From positions 1-34,134 of the IMG/VR virus record IMGVR_UViG_3300043540_000164: DNA of 34,134 bases, one strand, 5' to 3'. The notes below the pieces were generated by a model. That model saw nothing but the letters and a program-made list of their open reading frames with translations, was not told the DNA's origin and made no database searches. Position 1 is the stretch's first letter, and the number at the start of each line of letters is the position of its first letter. The stretch comes from a virus. A program made the translations under genes and the position numbers. Positions 1 through 8,179 of this stretch are shown here, piece after piece.

Positions 1-2352
1 TCCCTGGACCTCTACAGCGGTTGAACCTGCATTTGTTATAAATGCGTTATTACTCAGCAGTAGAACATTGAACAGTGTGTCATTTACACATACACTACAA
101 ACCGTCGTATTCATCTGGGAATTTGTCACGCTCAATTGAGCCAGCGTTCCGACTGGGCTAGTAACGGTAGCGATCCCGTGTTGGCACCCCGTAACATTAG
201 AGTTCGCCATTGTAACGCCCTGCACCCAGTCTCCGTAATAGATGCCGTATCCACAGTTGTTAAAGTTAGAATTTACGACATTTATTTGAACAGCATAGGT
301 GCTGCCCGTACCAGAACCATTAACCGATATTCCAATGCCATTCTGGGAGGCTATCCCCTGATACATTAGGTTTATTACAGACACATCTGAAATGCTGTTA
401 TCATACAGACCCACAGCACAGTATGTCGTGTCCGCACCGTAGGCGTCTACTCCTCTAAACGTCAAATTTTCGAATGACGACGCCGCCGCGTAAGCAGAAT
501 TAGGATTCGTAAATGTACCTTGTATCACCAGACAATTCGAAGTCCCGATCTGATCCGTCGTGACGGTCATATTGGCGACGCGCGCGCTCGAAAACTGATT
601 ACTGTAGTTAATAGTAGGTCCGGCAACCGGCCCTTGCATATTTATAACAGCACAGTCGCTTCCATCGCCCACAAATTCGAAATGTTTACCCGCAGGCACC
701 GTCACCGATGGCGCTGCGTTAAGATTGTAGCTGCCACAGGGGACATGAACCACCCCGGACCCTCCGGACGCCGTAAATGCCGCCTGGAAGGCGGTGGCGT
801 TGACGCTGGCGGAGTTACTCGGCGATGCGCCATAGGCCATCACGTCGTATATGGGGACATTAGTTTGAACTCCTGTAGGCCCGGAATACTTCAACCCCGG
901 TCCGTTAGGCACCAGCGAAACGCCGTTAACAGCCCCCGCCCCGTATCCCAGTGCAGTAGAAACTCCAGAACCCAGCCCAGAAACGCCGGTAGTGATTGGT
1001 ACTCCGGTCAACGACGCGCCCGAGCCACTAAACAACGATGCAGTAACTGTGCCGCTTGAGTGTATTGCACCATTTACATCCAACTTCGCAGCAGGAGACG
1101 ATGTTCCCACCCCTACGTTACCACCCACGGCGATGGACATAGACGGCGTGGTGCTTATGCCCCCGTTTTGAACAAAGTTAATCGCCCCGCTACGCGCCCA
1201 CAAATCTACTCCATAGGTTGTGTCCCCCGGAGTAGAATTAGTCTTGCGAGCCATTAAACCCGCTGCTTGCGCCTCGGTAAATCCTGAAGAAGCACTGTTG
1301 CCAGCTAAACTTATGCCGCCGCCTGTACCTACAGCTTCTGGCGTCTCATTACGAAAGGTCGCTGCTGACGTGTCCCAATAAAATGTCGGAGAAGTTGTAT
1401 GGGCATAATCAACGGTCAACAAAGTAAAAGAACTGGGGGATACAGTTCCTATACCCGTAGCGCCGGTTACGTTAAGAGTGCCCAGCGTCCCCACGCTCGT
1501 CAGCGAAGACGCCGTAACTGTGCTGTTAAGCGTGGACCCCGTTAACGATCCCGCTGGGGCGTTGTTAAGAGTGGCCAAGCTGCCAAACGCCACACCATTC
1601 GTTTTGGTGCAAGTAACCGTTAGCGACCCCGCCGACGTAGTGCAATCTCCTCCGATAGCCGGGAACTGCGCCGCCAGCAGCGTTCCACTCGCCATTGTGG
1701 ACAAATTGACGCTCGCCCAGGCGGGGGTGCTACCTCCGGTCAATACCTGCGAGGTCGTGCCGTTACTTAGTCCTGTGACTACCGTACCCGTGGTCGAGTA
1801 ATAAGCCAGGTTGCCCGCCGTTCCGGACGAGACCGTGCCGCCGCCCCCGCCCGTGGTGCAGGACCCGCCCGCGTCCACCACATTGCCGTTACTGTCAGCC
1901 TGTAAGCAGTGCCCCGAAACTAGTGCCCCCGAAACCGTACCAAACTTTGTGGTGTTACCCGACAACGTGCCCTGCGTCAGCGCGCCCGTACCGTTACCCA
2001 GCAACGGCAACCCTGCGGTAAAACTGGTCTTACCTGTCCCCCCTATGGTTACGGGGACCGTGTTGTAGGACAACAAGCCGCCCGCCGCATTGGGCGGGTT
2101 AGCCAACAGAGAGAACACGTTTGTGTTGATAGTGAGCGGCGTGCCGCCCAGGTATAGTCCCGCCACGTTCATGGTGCCCACACCCTGGCACCCACCCGTC
2201 ACGGTCGCCGGTAACAACATACAACCATTGTTATAGGCGATGCCCCCCGCCACAGGAAGGAACGGTGACGGAGTGGGTCCTGGCCCGTCAGCGCGGGCCA
2301 ACGAGACCCCTAGAACGACGAATAGGGCGACTAGTAGCCAGCGACGAATCAT
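1..2352 (-). CDS. Tailspike or tail fibre with signal peptide and pectate-lyase-like fold (partial, 3' end outside window)
   Basis: The reading frame is open for 784 codons from the ATG at 2352 to the window edge, so the C-terminus is missing. Residues 1-21 look like a signal peptide (MIRRW, a hydrophobic core, then SLARA). Residues about 30-440 are low-complexity Gly/Thr/Ser/Asn sequence of the kind seen in phage tail fibres and trailing-repeat adhesins, including a stretch near residues 400-420 (GNVGVGTSSPAAKLDVNG). From about residue 502 the pattern YDVMAYGA, then SVNATAFQAAF, then GGSGVVHVPCGSYNL matches the start of a pectate_lyase_3 right-handed beta-helix, as in phage tailspikes. I infer host-surface glycan binding or cleavage. 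The start overlaps the stop of the head gene (ATGA), so translation is probably coupled. A secretion signal on a virion protein is odd. Confidence 0.85.
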   Translation of the reverse strand, partial: MIRRWLLVALFVVLGVSLARADGPGPTPSPFLPVAGGIAYNNGCMLLPATVTGGCQGVGTMNVAGLYLGGTPLTINTNVFSLLANPPNAAGGLLSYNTVPVTIGGTGKTSFTAGLPLLGNGTGALTQGTLSGNTTKFGTVSGALVSGHCLQADSNGNVVDAGGSCTTGGGGGTVSSGTAGNLAYYSTTGTVVTGLSNGTTSQVLTGGSTPAWASVNLSTMASGTLLAAQFPAIGGDCTTSAGSLTVTCTKTNGVAFGSLATLNNAPAGSLTGSTLNSTVTASSLTSVGTLGTLNVTGATGIGTVSPSSFTLLTVDYAHTTSPTFYWDTSAATFRNETPEAVGTGGGISLAGNSASSGFTEAQAAGLMARKTNSTPGDTTYGVDLWARSGAINFVQNGGISTTPSMSIAVGGNVGVGTSSPAAKLDVNGAIHSSGTVTASLFSGSGASLTGVPITTGVSGLGSGVSTALGYGAGAVNGVSLVPNGPGLKYSGPTGVQTNVPIYDVMAYGASPSNSASVNATAFQAAFTASGGSGVVHVPCGSYNLNAAPSVTVPAGKHFEFVGDGSDCAVINMQGPVAGPTINYSNQFSSARVANMTVTTDQIGTSNCLVIQGTFTNPNSAYAAASSFENLTFRGVDAYGADTTYCAVGLYDNSISDVSVINLMYQGIASQNGIGISVNGSGTGSTYAVQINVVNSNFNNCGYGIYYGDWVQGVTMANSNVTGCQHGIATVTSPVGTLAQLSVTNSQMNTTVCSVCVNDTLFNVLLLSNNAFITNAGSTAVEVQG

Positions 2353-3140
2353 GCGGCCCTCGCAGCGTCTAAGGCGGCCCGACCCTTATCGGTCAGGCAG
2401 TCCGGGGGAAGCTGCCATAAGTTGTACAAGTACACAAACGTGCAACGGCAGAAAGGTTCCTCCGCTGGCTGGGTGATCTCGTCAGACCAGGGGTTATCGC
2501 CCTTGCGCACCAGACCCTGCTTGACGGCCCACGAGTCCCGGATCATGTAAACCTTGCCGTCGCGCGCCTTGTGCTCTTTGCGATAATCGTAATTTTCTTG
2601 CCGCCAACGGCTGTGCCAACGCGCGGCAATCGCGCCGCCGCCCTGAGCTATCGTGGCGTTAATGCTGCTCGCTAGCTTGTGGCCCTGGTCAATCATGACC
2701 CGGCGCTCAGCCCACGGCAGACTGGCGAGCGGCTTACCCAACGTTTCGCGAACCTTCGCCCGCTCAATTTTGACCCTGTCCGTCTCCGGGATGCTAGTCA
2801 TCCAACCAACGAAGCGACGCAACGTCGCGCCCACCATTTCCTCACGGTTCAACTTGATAAGGTTGACACTGGCCGCGATCCGCTTATCCAACAGCGCACG
2901 TAACTCGGGGCTCAACCGTTGCACCGTAAATCGGCTCACGCCGGCCGGGTTCTTAGTGGTGCGCTCGAAAATGCGCTGGAACTGCTCCCGAAGCTTGCGC
3001 GTCAATTCCGCTTCCGGCGTCATGCTCTCCTGCGCCGCCTGCTTGATGCGGCGCATCCACTCACCCACTTGCTCGGAGTCGGCGAATCCGTGCTCCTGGA
3101 AGTAGGCGAAGGCGGCGGTGATGGTCTCCTGGAGGGTCAC
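2349..3140 (-). CDS. Head morphogenesis protein, Mu gpF / SPP1 gp7-like
   Basis: The protein has 263 residues and a GTG start that overlaps the portal stop (GTGA). The N-terminal half is helical and charged. The C-terminal part has the diagnostic pattern of the phage Mu F-like minor head family: HSRWRQENYDYRKEHKARDG, then a D-rich stretch, then EEPFCRCTFVYLYNL with the paired CRC cysteines. Members sit inside the procapsid near the portal and assist assembly or DNA ejection. The position directly after the portal gene in the same transcript is the standard one. The tailspike gene follows immediately. Confidence 0.85.
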   Translation of the reverse strand: MTLQETITAAFAYFQEHGFADSEQVGEWMRRIKQAAQESMTPEAELTRKLREQFQRIFERTTKNPAGVSRFTVQRLSPELRALLDKRIAASVNLIKLNREEMVGATLRRFVGWMTSIPETDRVKIERAKVRETLGKPLASLPWAERRVMIDQGHKLASSINATIAQGGGAIAARWHSRWRQENYDYRKEHKARDGKVYMIRDSWAVKQGLVRKGDNPWSDEITQPAEEPFCRCTFVYLYNLWQLPPDCLTDKGRAALDAARAA

Positions 3141-4708
3141 TTCCGCACCTCCGGATGACGCGCCAGGTAGTCTTCGATCTTCGCTATGCGCTGCTCAGCC
3201 GGGGAACGTGGCGTAGAGCGCCGGAGATACGCTTCGAGCACCGTAGAATCTTTTCGGGCGGCCCCTGGCTGGGCGGCGCTTCCCCCGCCCTCTTCGCCTT
3301 CCGTTGCTTGATCCTGCATCTCTTGCTGCTGCTTAGCCTGCTCCTCAGCGTGGGCCACCAGGGCGTCTATGTCCAAATCCAAGTCGTTGGTGAACAAGTT
3401 GCTGCTGCTGTTCAAATTCGCCTGTAACCACTCCAGCACCTTCCCCATGTTGTCGGGGTCAGCTATCGGCAACAGGGTCTGCGCTACCACCAACTGCGCC
3501 TGCAGCTTGGTCTCCTCCAACTGTACACGCACGCTCTCCGGTTCGCGACGCAAGGTCGGCCAGGTGGCCTCGAACGAGTTCTTCCATCGGTAGAAGCACT
3601 CCTCGTAGTCCTCGCCGATGTCCTTACCATACTTGGCGAGCAGGCTGGCGTGAAACTCACGGTTCCACGCCCTGTGCATCGTCGCGTGGTCGAAGAACCT
3701 GTAAGCGGGCTCCAGCCACACCCGCATTTGGTCCAGGTAGTCCGCCACGTAGTTGGCGTCCTCCGTGCCCTCGCCGAAACCCTCGGCGAACGTCTCTTGC
3801 AGCAGTATCTTGGCGGGCATGTCCGCCGCCGTGGCGATGTTCTCGATGATGTTACGGCGGGCTACGCTGAGTGGTCCCTCCAGGTTTTGCAAGTTCAGAC
3901 TCTCGACCCTCTCGCCCTCGTTGATGCTAATGACGTTGTCGGTCTCCGCCACCTTGAGCATGCGGCGCTTGAATGCTGCCGCCGTGTTCATGATGGCGTC
4001 GATGACGCTGCCCACCATCTTGATGGTTGCGACGATCAACCCGGCCTTGCGCGCCACCATGTCATCGGCGCGCATCGTATTTATGAAGCTCTTCAACGGG
4101 AAAAGCGCCCGCTGATAAACACTGCGGCCCGAGAAGCCGAACGCCGAGCTAGTGTACGCGATGTAAATGGGCTGCTCGTTAAACAACGTCACAGAACGCG
4201 AGCGGTCGTACGGCGTGCCCGCCACGCTGATGCCTACGTGCTTCTGAAACGTGATGCTGTTGGGGTTCTGATCCAACACCAATGAGCCAGCAGTGTTGAG
4301 TGGGTCCAGCACGTTGTAACTGATGTCCGCCCGGCTCAATTCATCCCACTTCACCGGGGTGCGGGGGTCCTTACCTTTCTCCAACAGCGCCACGCTGGCA
4401 TTGCCGTACACACGGGCTAACGTAGCCAGCGCGCGGATGTTCTGGTGACAGCTGTCCCGCTCGTACTGGTCATTGAACGCTTTGACCAAATCGTCCTCGG
4501 GGCCGCCCGGTATCTTGATGACGCGGGGCAGCCTCATCGCCATCTTGATCGGGGTCTCGGCCAGTTTTTGCCCGATAGGATGGTAAAGGAACAGAATTTT
4601 GCAAATCTCGTACGACGGGTCCGCTCCCGGCTCAATTTCATCACACATCAACACCCGCTGTAGCGATGTGCCAATGCTGGAAGACGAAACTGAGAGCGAT
4701 GAGGTCAC
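3137..4708 (-). CDS. Portal protein (DUF1073-like)
   Basis: The protein has 523 residues, a usual length for a portal. Its middle resembles DUF1073 portals: residues about 35-55 carry YHPIGQKLAETPIKMAMRLP, followed by NVLDPLNTAGS, and then AADMPAKILLQETFAEGFG with the downstream YVADYLDQMRVWLEPAYRFF helix. The C-terminus is acidic and Gln/Glu-rich (EEQAKQQQEMQDQATEGEEGG), as expected for a flexible tail. The start is a GTG with a weak Shine-Dalgarno, one base after the preceding gene's stop, which suggests translational coupling. An alternative start is the Met at codon 22. Twelve copies would form the DNA channel at one capsid vertex, with the terminase docking on it. Confidence 0.88.
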   Translation of the reverse strand: MTSSLSVSSSSIGTSLQRVLMCDEIEPGADPSYEICKILFLYHPIGQKLAETPIKMAMRLPRVIKIPGGPEDDLVKAFNDQYERDSCHQNIRALATLARVYGNASVALLEKGKDPRTPVKWDELSRADISYNVLDPLNTAGSLVLDQNPNSITFQKHVGISVAGTPYDRSRSVTLFNEQPIYIAYTSSAFGFSGRSVYQRALFPLKSFINTMRADDMVARKAGLIVATIKMVGSVIDAIMNTAAAFKRRMLKVAETDNVISINEGERVESLNLQNLEGPLSVARRNIIENIATAADMPAKILLQETFAEGFGEGTEDANYVADYLDQMRVWLEPAYRFFDHATMHRAWNREFHASLLAKYGKDIGEDYEECFYRWKNSFEATWPTLRREPESVRVQLEETKLQAQLVVAQTLLPIADPDNMGKVLEWLQANLNSSSNLFTNDLDLDIDALVAHAEEQAKQQQEMQDQATEGEEGGGSAAQPGAARKDSTVLEAYLRRSTPRSPAEQRIAKIEDYLARHPEVRK

Positions 4709-4709
4709 G

Positions 4710-5030
4710 TCAGTTTACCCGTCCCTCGTCCTGCGCCGCGCGGCGGTCCATCTCGGCGCTCAAGTTCTCAATCGTGCGCCCCAGAAGGTCATATAGCCCG
4801 CGCGCTCCCGCTAGGCTAGTCGTGAAGCTGCCGCCGAAGACCGGGGGGCTCGCAGGGTGTAACTGCTCACCAAACGTCACCCGCAGCATGCCCTCGCCGT
4901 TGACGTACACGCTGAACGCCGCCGCGTAAGTGCTGGGCGTCTTGCTGATGTCCGCAACGTGCTGTAGCATCAGCCTCTGCTGCTGGTCTTCTTGCCCCAG
5001 GGGCTCCACTATCGTGTGAACTGCTTCCAT
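4710..5030 (-). CDS. Small protein between terminase and portal, faintly DUF3467-like
   Basis: The ORF can start at a GTG at 5039 or an ATG at 5030. I prefer the ATG because GAGG lies eight bases upstream. The 106 residues include YAAAFSVYVNGEGMLRVTFGE, then a hydrophobic strand, then ARGLYDLLGRTIENL. That order (short strands, FGE, closing helix with a leucine pattern) recalls DUF3467 proteins, which recur next to phage terminase and portal genes, but the match is weak. There is no signal peptide or membrane segment. Function unknown. Confidence 0.65.
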   Translation of the reverse strand: MEAVHTIVEPLGQEDQQQRLMLQHVADISKTPSTYAAAFSVYVNGEGMLRVTFGEQLHPASPPVFGGSFTTSLAGARGLYDLLGRTIENLSAEMDRRAAQDEGRVN

Positions 5031-5112
5031 CCTGCTCACCCTCGCTCACTGAGTTGTGTGCCCTTCTCCAAAAGACGCAGGCACCCTTGTTGCGTTCCCC
5101 AAACTAGAGAGT

Positions 5113-5337
5113 TCACCTAAACCTGCCCGTCAGTCGGTAACGTAGCAGATACGCCAACGCCATGGCCGGGTCCTCGCCATACAATGTAGGCAGCATGCCC
5201 CGCCACTTGCCGAACTCGGGGCTCGCCGACCAACGTATGATCGCAGCCATCGCCGGCAGATCGTCCAGGCTACCCGCCCGGGCATCCTGAACTGCGTTGT
5301 GAAATGCCGACACTATGGTGTGGTCATCAGCGGTCAT
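5113..5337 (-). CDS. Hypothetical protein following terL
   Basis: The 74-residue protein starts at an ATG that shares one base with the terL stop (TGATG), a strong sign of real coupled translation. It is mostly helical with a basic C-terminus (LLRYRLTGRFR). I recognise no domain. The phrase SASPEFGKWRGMLPTLYGEDP suggests a compact soluble protein. About 75 bases separate it from the next gene. Its place between the terminase and portal genes suggests a minor role in packaging or head assembly, which is inference only. Confidence 0.6.
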   Translation of the reverse strand: MTADDHTIVSAFHNAVQDARAGSLDDLPAMAAIIRWSASPEFGKWRGMLPTLYGEDPAMALAYLLRYRLTGRFR

Positions 5338-6641
5338 CAGAAACCCTCCCTGTTGCCCAGGCTCAGTGCTATGGCGTAACAGAACGTGTCCAACAAATCA
5401 TCCTCGTCCATGTCCTTTTCGCCAATGCGGAAGCCTACCACCTGCGTCAATAGGTGGTTGCGCACCACACCCTTGTAGTTTACGGTCTTCTCGAAGGCGT
5501 GCTGACTGATCTTGACATGATCCTGGTGAACGTAGCCGCTCACCGTCAACGCCCGCTCGCTCTTACCCAACGCCGTCAACTTGCTGTCTATCGGCCGGGC
5601 CGGCCAACCATGCCGCACGGCGTGCTGGTTGAGTACCATACCGCTGGCCTTGTCCTCGATCCACGCCCCAGAACTGCCCATACGTGCCCGGCACTCGCCC
5701 GACAACTCCTCCAAACGGCGGAACACTCCGGGCACCCACGACGTGAGCAGCGATCCCTCTACCTGACTCAGGTCCCAGTCCAGTAGTATCAACTTCGGGC
5801 CGCCTATCGGGTGAGCTCTGTACGCTACGTACAATACTGCCGTGCCGTCGTTGGTCTTGCCCGTCTTGGTCGCGCTGTCGATAACTGCGAACACAGTGTC
5901 GCATCCGTCTGGATACGGAACCGGCTGACCCTCGCACAACAACTTCTCCCTAGAGAAGAACGCTACGCCACCCCAGTCTACAAACTCGGCGAGGTATTCC
6001 TGCTGATACACGAGCGGGGGGTAACGGTGTGGTAGGGCAGCCACGGCGCTGGCGTCCAACGTAGGGTTGGCGGCCGTAGGAGCATGAAACTCTTTGTACC
6101 CCAACGTTTTATCTTGGCACACGGTGTAAAAATAATTATCAGGGTCTACACCCTTCGGGGTGCCCGCCAACGTGATCGTTCCGTTACGGTCCAGCAATGT
6201 GGGCATTATAGCCTGCTCTACCGTCTCACGTAAACCCTTCTTGACCAAACCGGCCTCGTCAATTACGGCATGGTCATAAAATCGCGAGCGCCCGGCGTCC
6301 TCGTTGTCCAGGGTCCAAAACTCTACGCAACCCTCGCCCTCTGTTTCAATAAATTTGTCTACGCTACTGGAGCGCACGGTAATAGGACTCAACATCTTGT
6401 GAAGGCGCACATAGGTGGGGCGCATCAACTTGTAGTCGGGTGTAAACCAACCTACGCGCTCGCCTCTCGCCGCGAACCCGCCAAATATAGTTTCTAACAA
6501 CGTGCTCTTACCAAACCTCCGGCCGCAACGCAACACGTTACGCATACACAACTCGGCCTTAATGGCCTCCTGCGCTGCGTGCAACTTGGGTTGCTCTATG
6601 GTGGCGTAGCGTATCACGCGGCTTTTGCCTTCACAACTCAT
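5337..6641 (-). CDS. terL: Terminase large subunit (ATPase and nuclease)
   Basis: The protein packages phage DNA into the prohead using ATP and cuts the concatemer. Counting from the ATG at 6641, the Walker A motif is CGRRFGKST (about residues 39-47) and the Walker B motif is YDHAVIDEAG (about 122-131) with the catalytic Glu. A coupling motif TLAGTPKG follows. The C-terminal RNase H-like nuclease begins at VFAVIDSATKTGKTNDGTA, with later acidic residues in WIEDKASG and DEDDLLDTFCYA. The frame extends to a TTG at 6662, but the ATG is preferred: it follows GGAGG (although very closely) and overlaps the terS stop by 11 bases. The length of 434 is typical. Confidence 0.92.
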   Translation of the reverse strand: MSCEGKSRVIRYATIEQPKLHAAQEAIKAELCMRNVLRCGRRFGKSTLLETIFGGFAARGERVGWFTPDYKLMRPTYVRLHKMLSPITVRSSSVDKFIETEGEGCVEFWTLDNEDAGRSRFYDHAVIDEAGLVKKGLRETVEQAIMPTLLDRNGTITLAGTPKGVDPDNYFYTVCQDKTLGYKEFHAPTAANPTLDASAVAALPHRYPPLVYQQEYLAEFVDWGGVAFFSREKLLCEGQPVPYPDGCDTVFAVIDSATKTGKTNDGTAVLYVAYRAHPIGGPKLILLDWDLSQVEGSLLTSWVPGVFRRLEELSGECRARMGSSGAWIEDKASGMVLNQHAVRHGWPARPIDSKLTALGKSERALTVSGYVHQDHVKISQHAFEKTVNYKGVVRNHLLTQVVGFRIGEKDMDEDDLLDTFCYAIALSLGNREGF

Positions 6642-7233
6642 CCTCCGTCGGCCGGGGGGCAAAGGTCCCCTCGGGCTGCTTGGTGGGGTCTCGCATGTTA
6701 GGCAAACCTGTGCTGTTCTTCAGCTCAATGATCAGCTTGTTCTCGCTGCCGTTCTGCTGGATCTGACCATCGGGCTTGTTGTACGTTTCTGGTCTATGAA
6801 CACGCAACCACTCGCGAGCTGATAACGGGTCTGCGGGAATGTGGTTGACGATGGCTACGCGTTGTACGCCCGAATCCTTGTCGTAGAACAACTTCTCGCC
6901 CGGCTGCTCATACCCCACCGCGCGCTGGAATAGTGCAGCTTCAACCCGCTCGCTGCGTGCGTCTGTGTGGGCGCGCATAGCTGCACTGAACTCGGGGTAT
7001 ATCATGGCCCACAGCCGCAGAGTGTCGGAGCCGATGCCCAACAGACGGCACATCTCAGACTGCGTGTATGCGCTCTGTGCGGCTGCCATAATTCTGTCAG
7101 CATAATCCCTCCGGTACCGGGGGGGTGGCGCATTGGGGGGCAGGAAAGCGCCCGGCTGGGGCTTAACCTGATTACCCGATTTCGCTGCCACGCGCCGTAT
7201 CCCGCTGGTCCCTGTGTGTGACCGGAGCACCAT
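6631..7233 (-). CDS. terS: Terminase small subunit, HTH type
   Basis: The protein recognises the phage packaging site and presents DNA to the large subunit. Residues about 45-75 form a helix-turn-helix (YTQSEMCRLLGIGSDTLRLWA). The central part carries the family signature RVEAALFQRAVGYE, then EKLFYDKDSGVQRV, then PADPLSAREWLRVHRPETYN, which is common in small terminases paired with this kind of large subunit. The ATG at 7233 is chosen over an in-frame TTG at 7257, but neither has a clear Shine-Dalgarno. The C-terminal tail is charged and probably contacts TerL. Confidence 0.85.
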   Translation of the reverse strand: MVLRSHTGTSGIRRVAAKSGNQVKPQPGAFLPPNAPPPRYRRDYADRIMAAAQSAYTQSEMCRLLGIGSDTLRLWAMIYPEFSAAMRAHTDARSERVEAALFQRAVGYEQPGEKLFYDKDSGVQRVAIVNHIPADPLSAREWLRVHRPETYNKPDGQIQQNGSENKLIIELKNSTGLPNMRDPTKQPEGTFAPRPTEDEL

Positions 7234-7331
7234 AGCGCGAAATCCACCGGTGGGCAAGGGGCTTGACGGGGTGCCCTTTCCGCGCGATACTAACCATCGC
7301 TCAGCGCCTCCCAGCTCTAAGCGTGCCCCCT

Positions 7332-7364
7332 GGACCCTCCCTTGCCTCGTGCTGCGGAGGGTCC
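7332..7364. terminator. Possible hairpin terminator
   Basis: GGACCCTCC (7332-7340) pairs perfectly with GGAGGGTCC (7356-7364) across a 15-base loop. On the plus strand it is followed by a short TTTC, so it is only a weak intrinsic terminator. It could equally be a leader hairpin for the terS transcript read from the other strand. Confidence 0.35.
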
Positions 7365-7495
7365 TTTCATGACCGGGGGTTTATGATAGATATCACGGCG
7401 AATTACAACTAGCCGAAAAGTTTTGATAGCCGTTTTCCCCTGGAAACACTAGGGGGAGCGGGAAACCATATTGTGTTATGACATTTTCGTACACA

Positions 7496-7517
7496 CCCGC
7501 CGGCGGGCGCGCCCGCC
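7496..7517. repeat. Two interlocked GC palindromes
   Basis: CCCGCCGGCGGG (7496-7507) and GGCGGGCGCGCCCGCC (7502-7517) are both perfect palindromes that share bases 7502-7507. The flanking sequence is AT-rich on the right. They lie four bases before another perfect inverted repeat. Such a cluster is unusual in a phage this compact. Confidence 0.7.
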
Positions 7518-7520
7518 CGC

Positions 7521-7541
7521 GAGAAGTTATCATAACTTCTC
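7521..7541. promoter_or_regulatory. Perfect 21-bp operator-like palindrome
   Basis: GAGAAGTTAT (7521-7530) and ATAACTTCTC (7532-7541) are exact inverted copies around a single central C. The size and one-base centre are typical of a site bound by a dimeric helix-turn-helix regulator. A related short inverted repeat, TAACT-A-AGTTA (7681-7691), lies just before the ribosome site of the gene at 7712. Confidence 0.5.
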
Positions 7542-7580
7542 ATACGCGCGCTAAACCACTCCCCCCGTTGATGAATCCCC

Positions 7581-7605
7581 CTATCGCTTTCTCGATAGTC
7601 TATCG
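7581..7605. promoter_or_regulatory. Three CTATCG/CGATAG half-sites
   Basis: CTATCG (7581-7586), CGATAG (7593-7598) and CTATCG (7600-7605) form two overlapping inverted pairs; the second pair is a perfect 13-bp palindrome with one central base. Sites like this fit a repressor or initiator that binds upstream of the plus-strand gene at 7712. Confidence 0.45.
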
Positions 7606-7711
7606 GAAATAACACTAGATTTTTACCGCGAAAGCTGCGGATTAAATGCGCCTTACTCCCGCCTTATTCTCCTAAGATTATAACTAAGTTATTAACTTGA
7701 AGGAATAAGCC

Positions 7712-8179
7712 GTGGCAAACCCGTCCCCAGAACTGTTAGACAGGATTTACGAGCTAATGTTACAACACAAATCAGGTCGTACAACTACGAACTGGACAGC
7801 CCATAAATTGTATCAAGAGATAATTAATTACCACTTAAAATCAGTTTTAACAGTTTCGGATCTCGTAGAAAGGTCTACCCAATTTATTAACCTGTATTTG
7901 AATGTTAATCCACCCATTCCTAATCGAAATGTTCTAATTAGTAACGGTGTATGTCACGATACAAATAATGGGTGGGTTGCTTTCAGACTAAAATCTTTAC
8001 AGAAGTGGATTCAAAGCAAAGGAGACAAGGAAATTACTCGTTCAGATATTACTCAAGCTATTTACCGCATAGGAGGTAAACACCATTTTTACAATTTAAA
8101 AGGTCACGGAATCAATGCGTATTGTATTCCTCAAGAATACCTAAGTATCCTAACACCACTCACACACCAAACACAGTAA
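7712..8179 (+). CDS. Stand-alone homologue of the primase C-terminal domain
   Basis: The protein has 155 residues. It starts at a GTG with GAAGGA seven bases upstream. It is strikingly AT-rich compared with its neighbours and lies on the opposite strand. Residues about 90-145 align without gaps to residues about 455-508 of the primase at 27001-28575: FRLKSLQKWIQ against FRLRDLSKFLE, GDKEITR against GDKTTSR, and GGKHHFYNLKGHGIN against GGGDHFFNIKGHGVN. By eye this is about 23 identities in 54. Similarity seems to extend weakly further upstream. No primase catalytic motif is present. I infer a winged-helix-like DNA-binding protein that could compete with the primase or regulate replication from the neighbouring palindromes. 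The 3' end overlaps the convergent nuclease gene by 20 bases. Confidence 0.75.
   Translation: MANPSPELLDRIYELMLQHKSGRTTTNWTAHKLYQEIINYHLKSVLTVSDLVERSTQFINLYLNVNPPIPNRNVLISNGVCHDTNNGWVAFRLKSLQKWIQSKGDKEITRSDITQAIYRIGGKHHFYNLKGHGINAYCIPQEYLSILTPLTHQTQ

Larger units (their letters stand above)
7234..7711. other. Intergenic switch region between structural module and plus-strand gene 7712
   Basis: This stretch of about 480 bases has no convincing gene; a GTG-started 68-codon frame on the minus strand (7409-7615) lacks a Shine-Dalgarno and overlaps the palindromes. It separates the minus-strand packaging operon from the divergent plus-strand gene at 7712. It holds a GCGAT/ATCGC hairpin (7284-7300), a strong hairpin at 7332-7364 and the perfect palindromes listed separately. 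The right third is AT-rich. I expect promoters in both directions and protein-binding sites here. Confidence 0.6.

Noticed and set aside
3650-4285. 211-codon plus-strand ORF antisense to the portal gene
   Set aside because: His/Val/Arg-rich composition typical of the complement of a GC-rich gene; the portal frame has clear family motifs.
7258-7340. tRNA-like segment on the minus strand
   Set aside because: A 5-bp stem with a 7-base loop (GCGAT/ATCGC) looks like an anticodon arm, but the loop lacks U33 and there is no T-arm (GGTTCGAATCC) or matching acceptor stem.
7409-7615. 68-codon minus-strand ORF
   Set aside because: GTG start without Shine-Dalgarno, basic low-information sequence, and it runs across the clustered palindromes.
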